Below, piece after piece: positions 12,611 through 23,339 of a DNA stretch of 64,000 nt. The first letter of the stretch is position 1. Every line of letters begins with the position of its first letter. The stretch is taken from contig CM029384.1 in NCBI GenBank assembly GCA_017165825.1, forward strand, positions 8,550,102-8,614,101. The letters run 5' to 3'. Below the pieces are notes generated by a model that saw nothing but the letters and a program-made list of their open reading frames with translations, was not told where the DNA came from and did not search any database. This stretch comes from Hepsetus odoe. Taxonomy: Eukaryota > Chordata > Actinopteri > Characiformes > Hepsetidae. A program made the translations under genes and the position numbers.

Positions 12611-12990
12611 GAATCAGATGATGAAACAGAAGAAGTGTAAAAAGAATGATTGCACAGCAAAGAATCGCAAAGTATAAAAAAAGAGGATGAAGATCTTGAT
12701 GATGATGATGTCGATTATGTTGAAAACATAGTGATGTGTTTAAGAAGATGATGATGATAAGGTTGATAAACAAAAAGAAGAACAACACAGTAAAGAAAGA
12801 AGATTAAGATAGAAAGGAAAAAAAGAAACAGAATCAAAAGAATAGAAAAAAGGGAAAGACCAAGAAGAAAGTGAAAGGAAAGAAACAATATAAGAAAAGG
12901 AGACAAGAAAGACAAGAAGAAGAAGATGATGAAGAAGAGAAAGAAGAAGGAGGAAGTGGAGGAGGATGGATTAGGAGGAGAGGGGAGAGC
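12600..12990. repeat. purine-rich low-complexity tract
   Basis: The plus strand is almost all purine (GAAGAAG, GATGATG and AAAGGAAAG motifs). It mirrors the pyrimidine tract at 11.8-12.25 kb. Confidence 0.85.
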
Positions 12991-13108
12991 TTTGCCCACT
13001 GCAGTAGGCCAGCTGTTGGAATGATGACAGCTGGTGGAGGTGGAACACCTGTCCCATGTTCCCCACCCCACCTACACCTTCACCTCCCAGCCGTCTCTGC
13101 AGTGACAG

Positions 13109-13260
13109 ATGGAGTCCAAAGATTCTGATTCATCCCCCTCAACCACTCATGCTCCCATCACCACCCCGGAACCCAGACTGTCCTCTTCTCAGGGCCAGGG
13201 AAGAGGCCTCATGCCTTGGGAACACGTGGGTCAGGACCAGCCTGCTCATCACAGCAGCAC
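13109..13260 (+). CDS. candidate first coding exon, unrecognised gene
   Basis: An open frame begins at ATG 13109 (MESKDSDSSPSTTHAPITT...) and runs to a possible donor at 13261 (AG|GTCAAC, weak). It is rich in Ser, Thr, Pro and Gln, like the disordered N-terminus of a nuclear protein. It lies 3' of a GC-rich promoter-like stretch and a purine-rich possible 5' UTR. The frame stays open 43 bases past the donor, ending at 13303. I recognise no family and could not place a second exon. It may be chance coding potential. Confidence 0.25.
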
Positions 13261-13309
13261 AGGTCAACTACTTACAGATCCACTTTACACTGGCAGTATC
13301 TGACAGGCA

Positions 13310-14866
13310 CACAAGCATCAGTGCCCCCTGGCGGTCAGTGTTGAAATTACACTACTTTGTTCTTTTCCTTGCACCAGTTTCATACTGGTCACAGAGATGA
13401 AACTCCTTCCATTGTGAGTCAGGATTCTTGAGCAAATGATGTCATGATTATGATAAATGATTATCAATTGAACCATTCTCAAGTGTATTACCATTTTGTC
13501 AATTTAACACTTGGAATTAGCCCCTAGAATTTTATTCATAATCAATGCAGTAAATTGTCAATTACAGATCAATGAATCTGAAAAGGCTAATGTATTTTAC
13601 ACCTCTCTGTAGGAGATGGAAATGTCTTTCTAAAAAATATTTAGATGGCCAGATGCATGACAGATATAAATGTAAGTGGTGCAGGAATTTAAAGATGTCT
13701 TTTGTAGTCTTTTGGGGCTTTTATATGTTTCAGTGCTGGGAAGCTGATTGGGCAGCTTTTGCACTGAATGAATCATGAACCCAAGGTCAATATGGCCAAG
13801 GGTCAAGCTGACCTGTAACGCTTCTATAGATGTGCACATATCATAGGGTGGCTTAATGATGGCTCATTTGTTGATTTATTGCACTTACAGTAAACCTGGT
13901 GGCCCTAAAATCCTCACTCTCATTGTTCATATAGAAAAATAAGACACATGGAAAAACTCTCATCAGCAAACAAGGTCCTTTTCGAAGAGAAAAAAGAAGA
14001 TTTCTCAAAAAGCAGACAACATGCAGGGATTCCTGCCTCTGGTTCCTGTCACTGAACATTTAAGGTTTTATTTTTTTTTTGCGTGTGGAGGCTCCTCACC
14101 ATCAAATCTGAGTAAGGACAATGCTCATTTTCTCTTACCACAGCAACAAAAGGCCATCTTTTCTCCTTACATCCACCATTACTGCTCCCCCGGGATTCAT
14201 AATGGGACATTACCAATTCTCTGCTGTCCCCTATAACAGGAATAATACAGTCTTGGCCACAACTTCTTCTGCCACTGCATGTTTTATTTCTCTATAACTG
14301 CTGCTCGTTTGCAGCCAAAAACAGCACAGAACACAATCTGATGAAAAAAATCATACCGAGTTTCCATGAGTTACCCCTACCATGTACCTATTCTCACTGA
14401 CCAATTTATCAAGCATTCTTCCCATAGGTGCATTTTCACAATCTGTTTTAAAAACGCAGATCAAAATCTCATTTAACCTAAAGAGCAATGACAGCACACA
14501 AGTCCTGCTTCTCGACAGAATGCATACATGACGTCAGAGCAATTTACTGCTTGTGATTGAAAGTGTTAAATACTCCCGTGTTTTCATGTGCCTTTCAAAC
14601 TTCTATCAACTCTTGAACTACATTGTCTTTTGCAGTCTTCTCAGAGACTGAGTACAACACATCCATAATGACCTACACTCCATTTCTGTGTTGTGACTAG
14701 AATGGTTTTGGCAGCACTGATCTCAAACACATTGTTCAATGGAATAAGAAGAGACTAATGATTCAAGACTGCAATCTGTAAATCTATACTAATAGAGCAG
14801 CATCCAGAAACAGTGGGTCAATAATAATGTGCTTAGATTCCAGCATGTTAAGATGCTACACTATGG
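13310..14866. other. no gene recognised
   Basis: AT-rich unique-looking sequence between the candidate exon and a family-B SINE; nothing identified. Confidence 0.45.
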
Positions 14867-14867
14867 T

Positions 14868-15080
14868 GGTAGTTGTGGCGGGGGTCTAGTGGTAGGATAC
14901 TTGCCTATGGACCTTTGGCTCAAGAGGTCCCAGGTCCGAATCCCACCTCTAGCACTACCACCACTGGGTCCCTGAGCAAGACCCTTAACCCTGAGTTGCT
15001 CCAGGGGGACTGTCCCTGTAATTAGGACATGGACGCTGCTCAGGATAAGAGCATCTGATAAATGCCGCAAATGTAAGTGT
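14868..15080 (+). repeat. SINE family B
   Basis: Complete-looking copy: GGGGTCTAGTGGTAGGATAC head, AAGACCCTTAACCCTGAGTT body, and a TGCCGCAAATGTAAG tail. Confidence 0.8.
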
Positions 15081-15162
15081 GCAATTTTAACTCAACAAAA
15101 TCTAGTCAGCGGAAAACTGACTTGGTACCATGTTAATATTATCTTAATTACACAACAGCGGT

Positions 15163-15405
15163 GGGGCAGCGGTGGTCTAGTGGTTAGGCAGTTGCCCTCG
15201 CATCGGAAGATTGTGGGTTTGATTCCCCTCTCCAGTAGGTTGCCCTGAGGTACCCTTGAGCAAGGTACCGTCCCCGTCACTGCTCCCCGGGCGCTTTCAA
15301 TAGCTGCCCACTGCTGCACGGTGTTTGAGTGCATGGGTTAAATGCAGAGGTCCAATTTCACTGTGTGCTGTGACCTCGCAATGACAAGGGTTCTCACTTT
15401 CACTT
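15163..15405 (+). repeat. SINE family A
   Basis: Near-complete copy from GGGGCAGCGGTGGTCTAGTG to the CACTTTCACTT tail, with the TGCTCCCCGGGCGC and CACTGCTGCACGG blocks intact. Confidence 0.8.
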
Positions 15406-15842
15406 TTTTTTCTTTTTCAACTGGCCTCTTGTCTGCTTTAACACTGTGAACTCTCCAGTGCTAAACCATGACTATTAGACCTTGACCTTTGGCTGTAAAT
15501 GTCTAAACCCATAAAATCACAAAACACTTCCATATCAATGCTTCTCCTGCTCACACTGGATTTATAACAGTGTGTTAGCATCAGCATTAGATGCTAACTG
15601 AAACAATCTGTAGCGTGCCTTCACTTTGGACCATATCTGATTAAAAATCATTAGAACAAACACCTCTGCACCAGTGCACATTCCTATTTTCCCATTTTTA
15701 TCAGTTTACAGCAAGCCGGAATACATTCTTACCCTTCACTTTAAGATTATATGGGGAGAATGTTTTGATCTATTTTCATTTCTCATTCATTATATTGTTA
15801 ATGTCAGCTACTGTTTTCCAATTATGTTAAAAAAGAAAAACT

Positions 15843-16114
15843 TGTAACGGTCCTGTGCCAGTAGAGGGCGCCCTGCTCTGATTGTGCACACCTGAGCATT
15901 GGGTGCCAGGTGTGTCTCATTGGGGCTGGGGTTATAAGCCCCAGTGAATCAGAGCAGGGCGCTGGTCACACTGTGTGCGCACTGTGATTACTCGGGTTAT
16001 GGTTTACATTTGTTATTTTTAGTTTGAGTTCTGTGCACTTTATCAGTCATTAAAGTCCAGTACGAAGCTCTCGGCTCTGCGTTGGCGTCCAGCCCTCAAC
16101 ATCGCCCCGTGACA
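15843..16114 (+). mobile_element. solo LTR of an LTR retrotransposon, 272 bp
   Basis: The element begins TGTAACGG and ends CCGTGACA, so it has TG...CA ends with an imperfect inverted repeat. It is flanked by a direct AAACT duplication (15838-15842 and 16115-16119). It holds a TATA-like TTATAAG at 15932 and an ATTAAA poly(A) signal at 16049. No internal coding region or second LTR is nearby, so it is a solo LTR left by recombination. The clade is not determined; Gypsy-like is a guess. U3/R is unusually rich in internal inverted repeats. Confidence 0.75.
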
Positions 16115-16774
16115 AAACTAAACAGCAATGAAGGTGTTTTATTCAGACAGTGATGAAATTGTATATTAAAGTGTGTAGTCATTAATATTTTACCATGAAC
16201 GTAGCAGATTTACAGTCACGCCTTCGATAAAGACATCTGCCATAGAATTGTTTCCATTTCTAGCAACTGAATGAAATCTGACAGCCAGGACTTCCAAACA
16301 AATGTGACCCTAATATGACATTATTGGACTCAACTCATCAGAAATCAAATAATGTTGGTATTTAATCAGATGTGTAAGTCCTCAGGTGTAAGATGATTTG
16401 CAACATGTGGGCAGTCAGCCAACACATTTTGGTTCTTTGGTTCTTTGGTTCTCCCAATTCTGATTGTGGGAACTTTAGCTCTCCAGAATATGAATGTTCC
16501 TGGAATGAATGTTCCCTACAAAAAATATTTTTAAAAGAATTTAACATTTTAACATCTGCATGACAACAACGATCCTGAATATTTTATACTAGCACAGCAG
16601 GCTACATCAAGGGTATATGCATATTCCCTCATTGATGTCTGAAGAACACTTCCTTTAAGCTGGGAAACACTGTCAACTGTTCACATTGTGATAAATACAA
16701 AAATAAATTCTAAGCAGTATCAGTATTTTGTCGCTCCTCTGGCCTTGAAGGCACCCTCCTTTGTCATGTAAAGG

Positions 16775-16945
16775 AAACTTGAACAAGGTTGCGTCCCCAT
16801 CATTGCTCCCTGGGTCCTTTAAATAGCTGCCCCCTGCTGCACGAGTGTGTATGGCTAAAAAGCAGAGTCTGTATTTCGTTGTGGTTCACTGAGTGCTGTG
16901 CTGTGTTTCACAATGACAAATAATCACTTTCACTTTCATTTCCCA
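16775..16945 (+). repeat. SINE family A, headless
   Basis: Only the body and tail are present (GAACAAGGTTGCGTCCCCAT ... CACTTTCACTTTCATT); the tRNA-like head is lost. Confidence 0.7.
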
Positions 16946-17199
16946 GAGTTGCTCCACAAGAACTCAGCAACCTTTAAAGGTGAAGCTGTCTTGATGTCTT
17001 GATGTCCGTTCTGTCTCATAAGCCACTGCCTTATTGTGATAAATGTACCTAGTGTGATGCTGCATCACTTTTGTTGAGAAAGCAGGAAAAACACCAAAAA
17101 TAGTTCCTAAAAATCAGTGAAACATCATTATTGTTTTTCACTTATTATATTATAAGATGTGGGCTACAGTTTCTCATTAGGTTGCGTGGGATTCTTTCC

Positions 17200-17480
17200 A
17201 ATGCTCTGTAAACCTGGCAACACTTGCTATGAAAACGCGCTTTTGTGAGCAGCAGGCTGTAACTATATACCTACAAAGCGCACCTATATGCAGTTTATAA
17301 GAAGCGTGCCAGCCGGAGGCTCTCACTGATTGAGAGCCTCTGAGTGACCAGAAGCCTCAGCAGTAGGTCTATATCTCCACAGCAACACTCAGCAGCAGTG
17401 CAAGGCATGCTGGGAGGCCCATAACCATCATTTCCCCCCCAGGAGTCCTAGGGACAGTGGGAGATCGGCCTCAGAAGTTC
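17200..17480. other. GC-richer island, possible regulatory element
   Basis: Repeat-free and GC-richer than its flanks, with the hairpin at 17316. No open frame of note. Confidence 0.25.
17316..17340. other. perfect 10-bp hairpin
   Basis: GAGGCTCTCA and its exact reverse complement TGAGAGCCTC are separated by five bases. It lies in a GC-richer island (about 17200-17480). It is too short for a microRNA precursor; function unknown. Confidence 0.6.
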
Positions 17481-18102
17481 AAGAAAACCAGAATTAATCT
17501 GATTGAACTGGTGAGTTATGAACCATCTGGCAGGGCATGGTCACTTTCCTTTCCAAGCTTTGTTCTTAGGAAGGAAAGCTGAAGTTTAGCAGACACCCAC
17601 TGCACGAAATCAAACTGTAGTTCACTGTTGGTTCACAATCCAAACTTTCACAACATTAAAATCAATAAAAGTGTTAAATGTTGTCAGACAATTATATTTT
17701 CCCTCTTAAACTACTTAAAATAGTGGAGTGGGTATATTTGTCAGAAACAAGGAATACATAACTAATTTATTTATCACAAGCTCAATTTATCCATTGTTTT
17801 TGGACCTCTGCTCTAATAGGTGGCCCTGTGGCGAGCCTTTAAAAAAATACACACATACAATTCTTCTCTATCTTATTTTCCATCTTATAGTCTATATAGT
17901 GCAATTTGGGTAAAAATGTGGTTCAGTGTAGAACAGCATGTAACAATTTAACTCAAAATAGTAACTTTGGCCAATTTCATTGAACCTCCTAAGTTAAATA
18001 ACTGTCTGTTGAGTTCACATCACACAGATGTGTTTTATAATTGTTTAATGAACTGCATTTTTAAATAGTTTTCAATGAAAATAAACTGTAACAATTATCT
18101 AC

Positions 18103-18234
18103 AACATCCATCCATCCATCCATTTTCTGCCGCTTGTCCCAAACGGGGTTGCGGGGGAGTGCCGGCGTCCAACCCAGCGCACACAGGGCGAGGACGAGGG
18201 ACGCACCCTGGACAGGTCGCCAGCCCATCGCAGA
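18103..18234 (-). repeat. 3' tail of the SINE-A/L2-type unit
   Basis: (CCAT)n then TTTTCTGCCGCTTGTCCCAA and CACCCTGGACAGGTCGCCAG on the plus strand, i.e. the reverse complement of the tail at 11095-11212, without a tRNA head. Confidence 0.7.
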
Positions 18235-18239
18235 TTATC

Positions 18240-20510
18240 TACAACAGTCCACTATTTTCTCATTATTATAACTATTTAAGAAAAAGATTAATCATGAATG
18301 ACATGGTAAAACTATTGATTCTGAAACAGGCTGCTTGTACATATTGCCATTAGGACAAAACGTATGATCTGCAACTCATTTTTTGGTAATTTCTCTTATT
18401 TTTCAACATTTGAAAACACCAGCTAAACTTTACAGGGAAATATATCTTATATGTCTTATACTGAATGTACCAGTATGGTCCAGATATGGACCAAAAATCT
18501 TTTTTCAGGTCTTACCTAAATTAAATATTTTTCATTCTCTTGAAAATTTCATTCAAAGGCTTGGTGTAAAAGAAAATATATTAAGACTGTGAAAGTGGAA
18601 AAATATAGAATAAGTTGGAATATTATTAAATATCATGAAAGCTGGTACCACAGAGCGTGCCATCTGGACTACAGGGCTAACACGGCTGTTGGATTTCTCC
18701 TTGAAAGCCATCTGAAGTCAAATGCCATCATCCAGCCAATCGGTAGTTTATTCTCTCTCTAGCAGCAAATACTCCTGACAAAGAGGAGGAAAATTATGCT
18801 ATAAAGTCTACAAAGATGTACTTTTTTGTTTTTTGTTCATCTTCCTCCTCCCCTTTCTCCTCTGCGCAGTGCGTCTGGGGACGCTCCATCATCACTGAGT
18901 GTGTAATGAATCCATGGAGACGCGTTTGGGCAAATAATTGAACCGTTATCACTCACGACTTAATTACACACACAGGGAGTCGCTACACAGACACAGCCAG
19001 AGAGGAGACACAGTCAGTCAGTACCAAAGACAGACAGACACAGCGAAAGAGAGAGCGAGAGAGAGAAAGAGCGAGAGAGAGAGAAACACATTCCATCACC
19101 ATGGGAATGATGCCATGAAAGGAATACCATAGAGGCAAAGTTTGGAATGACAGATTAAAAGATTTTATCAATAAAAAAATACCAGTTTGGTTTTCGGCAG
19201 GTACAGTACAGCCCTGCACTAATCATATATAATGTAAATGAGGACACAGCAACTTCAGAAACCCCTCAAATGTGGCATTTTAGTGCAAATTTAAAATTCA
19301 ATTTCTGTTCATGTGTTGAGTAGAAAGTAAAAAGTAAAACATAAATTAAAACTTTTGCACACGCCACTATTTGTTTTTTTGTTGAATATGTCATTCATAG
19401 TAATTGTGTATTTAAATGTGCAGAAGTGTGTTCTGCAAATTACACAATACGTCATTGTTCCGGGGGTGCTCAGTCCATAAATGAATAAATGCAAAACCAC
19501 AAATGCATTTATGCATCAGAATTCTAATTTACTAATTCTGTGCAATTTCACATTTCACATAATTAGTCAGTTGTAAGGCAGCTGTAAGAAAGAACGATGA
19601 ACGCAGCTGCAGAGGACTGAGAAACTAAGCCACAGAACTCTGTAAATAAAGTTACAGTGAAATTCATATTAAGGACACCCCACTTTTCAGAAGCACTCAT
19701 TAAGTTTCAAGATATGTCATTTGTGACAAAAAGCTGCATTAAGTCCCAAAGTATCCACACATGAATAATTCAGATTGTTTAAGGTGCACCCATAACTGCA
19801 CACAGCTTGCGTAATCTTCAGAGAGATTTTGTAGCAACTGCACAAGAGCCTAAGGTCACAATGTCCAGTGTCAAGCACAGACGAATATAAAGCTGCCCTG
19901 CACTGGGCTGTGGTACTGCTTTGGAGTTCTGGAGCGAAACCCAGTACCTTTTGGATGAACTGGAGTTACTACTCATATAAAATCAGTATATGACCTCAGG
20001 AGTATTGTTTAGCTGAATGCAATAAAAATCCTTAACTGAAATGTTCAACATCTAGAGTAAAACCTTCAAAGATGAGCTGAGGCTGTTGCAGCTGAAGGGG
20101 AGCTTAATTTCAAACGTTGTCCACACCAAGTCTTATGGAAAGGTTTGGCCTCCCAAATTTGTTTTCCTGTTTGTTGCAAATCTTTTTGCTTTTTCTCATC
20201 CAGAGTCAACTTATTAACTAATTAACCAGCTCCTTGTGGGCTGGGTCAGGTCTGTAGTGCAGGAAACACAGTTCCAAGACTTGGACTGAGACTCCTTTGT
20301 TTTGCTGTCCACATATTAACCCTTAATTGTTAAAGACACCGGCATGTCACAACAAATTCCGAGGAAAGTGTAAGTCTTCCAATGATGACTTATTCATGTT
20401 CCTGGAAAAACAGCTGAACGGCGCTTGCAGCAGTATTGTTTGGTGGAAAAAAACCCAATCTTTTCACATTTGTTACTTAATAAAAAATTTTTATACTCAA
20501 ACAATTGATA
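18240..20510. other. no gene recognised
   Basis: AT-rich. A GC-richer segment at 18840-18980 and a GA repeat at 19045-19085 stand out. No exon or known transposon was recognised. Confidence 0.45.
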
Positions 20511-20521
20511 CAGAACATCAG

Positions 20522-20585
20522 TTCAAGCCAAGTCAAGTAAAGCCAAGCCAAGCCAGGTCAGGTCAGGTCAGGTCAGGCCAAGCAG
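20522..20585. repeat. pentanucleotide tandem repeat
   Basis: Degenerate AAGCC/AGGTC repeats (about 12 units) including four AGGTC copies in a row. Low complexity only. Confidence 0.8.
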
Positions 20586-21059
20586 GTGTGTTTTTGTCAT
20601 TTCAATCTTATACATAGTACACAGTGAAAGGAAATAACGTTCCTCCCATGGTGCAACACAGACACAACCCAGCGCTACATAAGTGCAGACAGGACCACAC
20701 AGAGTGCAAGAAGAAAGTGCAAGACTTCAAAACACAAGCAAAAAAATGGAATAGGACAAGACAGGATCGAGGACAGTGCAGTGGGAAAAAGCCGAAACAG
20801 TACAAAGTGAATTCAGTATTTTGAAGGTAAATTATGAAGCCCAAATGTAAACCTAATCTAGCTGCAGAATAATCATGTGATTAAAATGCAGTCTGGACTT
20901 GTAAGAGGTAATATGACAGCTGTATAAGAAGACCATTCAAGGTATGCAAAAATACACCCGCCCTCAATGCTAGAAATTTCATGTGTTTGGAGGGGCTCAA
21001 CATTTTTAGATGATGTCTCTATACATGTATGGAGGGGGGGTTGTTGTGTTAGCAGGACG

Positions 21060-21420
21060 CTAATCAGCTGCTGGCAGCGTAGGGCTGAGCGGACAGTCTC
21101 TGCTTGGTACAGTGGCACCCTGGGTGTGTGGCGTTGGGTTTGAAGTTTAATGATGCCAGCTGCCGGCTCCGCCAGCCTGCGGGCACTAACGAGCTGGCAG
21201 TGCCAGAGGAGTGGGAGCAGGGCACCTGGATGCCAGGCACGCACTGCAGGGACGAAGAGGGGGCGGGGCCACAGAGGGGGGCATGAGGCATGGAGGGTGA
21301 GAGATGCTCTTTGAAGAGCCCCCTCCCTGCCCGACCACCATTTCCATATTTCATTACACACTGCTGAGCGACAGGCCCCTGCCAGATGTTCTATTTTCAG
21401 CTATTTAAATTTTGACCTGC
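21060..21420. other. GC-rich island, possible conserved non-coding element
   Basis: The most GC-rich segment between the 12.4 kb island and ndufa4. It is repeat-free and followed by an AT-rich shoulder (TTCAGCTATTTAAATTTTGA). A minus-strand open frame crosses it but shows no domain. Confidence 0.3.
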
Positions 21421-21500
21421 TTTCTACACACCACTGTGCATGAAAAACAGAGGGGGGGGTTCAATCAACAACAGCACAGATGCTGAGAAAGATAAGAAGG

Positions 21501-21529
21501 TATGTGTGTGTGTGTGTGTGTGTGTGTGT
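21501..21529. repeat. (TG)n microsatellite
   Basis: About 14 TG units. Confidence 0.95.
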
Positions 21530-22554
21530 TTTGTTGTTTCCCTGTCGATTGTTCTGTCTGGCTGAGGAAAAGGTTGAGAGAGCAAAGTGAGATTTTAACC
21601 CTCTTTAACTCCCTCAGTCTGTTCAATGCTCACTAGAACTGCAGCAGCCAACAGCAGGGCTGGCAGAAAAACAACTGCAATGCAAATTCGACACTTTACA
21701 TAAACACATCCAAACACTTAGGGCGCCTACAATAACACAACCCACAGCAGTGTCGGCAAGACACTCAAATGCCTTAATGATCCATGAGTGTGTACTTCTT
21801 CACTCTTTCTAGAGCCACGTACACTACCCTGACATCATCTCCTTCTTTTGTCTCCAGGCTGTGCATTGCATCTCCCAGCAGCCATTAATATGGAGGGGAT
21901 TCTGAGACCACACACAAGCCAATATTTCACACCAAACTACTGGGACACGGATGACCTTTATCTGAGTGAGTGCCTGGGAGTGTATGTGGTGGAAGAGAAA
22001 GAAAGAGACAGAGAGAGAGATTATGAAAAAAAATCAGTTTATGATGTAATCTCAGTTTCAACCACGTTTCAACTTTTTCAAGTACTTTGGTACAAAACTG
22101 GACAATTTTAGGCATGGAATAAAACTACAAAATGTTGTTTTATTTCTTTTTGTGAGGTTAAAAGCACACACTTTTTTTTTTCTCCATTCACAATCCTTGC
22201 CAAATCATAACTGCTAGCTTGATCTACGGGCTGTCAATCAGGGTCACCAGAGTTGGGAGGGTAAGGACTAGTATGAGGGAAAGCATTTAAAGTAAAACCA
22301 CGTTTGCTTTGAACTGCCGGTAATGCAATATTATTGGATAGTTCGACATCCTTGGAGGAGAAGACTGAGTGCCAGTTCAGCAGAGCCTACCTACCCATCC
22401 CAACCCCTAAAAGTTAGAGAGAAGTCAATTATGTTCTCAAACTCTCCTCGCCACGGAGCCAATGAACTATTAACACACACTTTAATGAACACGACAGTTA
22501 ATTATATTACATATTATACTCAGTTAACCCAGCCACTAGGGGTGCACAAGCCAG

Positions 22555-22645
22555 TGTATTTCTTCATGCCGATCCCAAGCCAGGATAAATGGGGAGGGTT
22601 ACGTCAGGAAGGGCATCCGGTGTAAAACTTTTGCCAAATCAATAT
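22555..22645 (+). repeat. LINE 3'-tail fragment
   Basis: The short block GGGAGGGTTACGTCAGGAAG, followed by GGCATCCGGTGTAAAACTT and GCCAAATCAATATGCGGA, is a very common fish LINE 3'-end sequence, probably RTE-type. It is a 5'-truncated fragment with no coding part. Family assignment is from memory of the motif. Confidence 0.6.
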
Positions 22646-22995
22646 GCGGACAACCAAACATATTACATTCAGTTATAACTGATGTGGTGCTGTCAAATAC
22701 CAGTGTAGCTGCATCCTCTCCATGACAAACACTGGGAACCAACTTGGGGAAAAAAATCAGAACACTAAAGCATAATATTTTCTTTGTTCTTTGTTTTTTT
22801 TGTTCACACAGACAGTGATCTAGTTAAAAACCTAAACATTTATCTGAATCAATTATTTACATTGTATTATTTATAAAGTATCATTTTCCAGTTTAAGTGA
22901 CCAGTCATGTTTCCCACGTACCCTGATCCCTGTCCAATGTTCAGCTGTGGTTCACTCATATCTCCAGCCTGTGTCATGTGACCTTCATTTCATGT

Positions 22996-23150
22996 TGAAA
23001 GTGAAAAAAGTGAAAGTGACTACCCTTTTTCCTACAAAACAGGAAAATTCAACCTCTGCGTTTCACCCATACACACACGTGCAGTTGAAAGTTGAAAGTG
23101 CCCGGGGAGCAGTGACAGGGATGGTACCTTGCTCAAGGGTACCTCTGTTA
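22996..23150 (-). repeat. SINE family A, partial
   Basis: Inverted copy with tail, TGCACG block, CCCGGGGAGCAGTGACAGG and GGTACCTTGCTCAAGGGTAC; the head is absent. Confidence 0.7.
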
Positions 23151-23339
23151 TATATCTCTGTTGCTGTTGTTGCTGTTGTTCTCTTACACAGTAGTCTTAG
23201 TTTCATGGTCCTCTGTAAGTATAGTCCAGTTATCTCTATTTGGTTCATGTTTTTGTTTTATTTAATAAAGTTCTGTTCATTCAGCACTTCTGCCTACATC
23301 CTGCCAGCCAACTATAAGAAGGCCAAATTCTCATGACGA

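Noticed and set aside
14868..14960. Possible tRNA gene (A- and B-box-like motifs, as in the other SINE heads)
   Set aside because: There is no complete cloverleaf or acceptor stem, and the same head recurs in many dispersed copies with SINE bodies.
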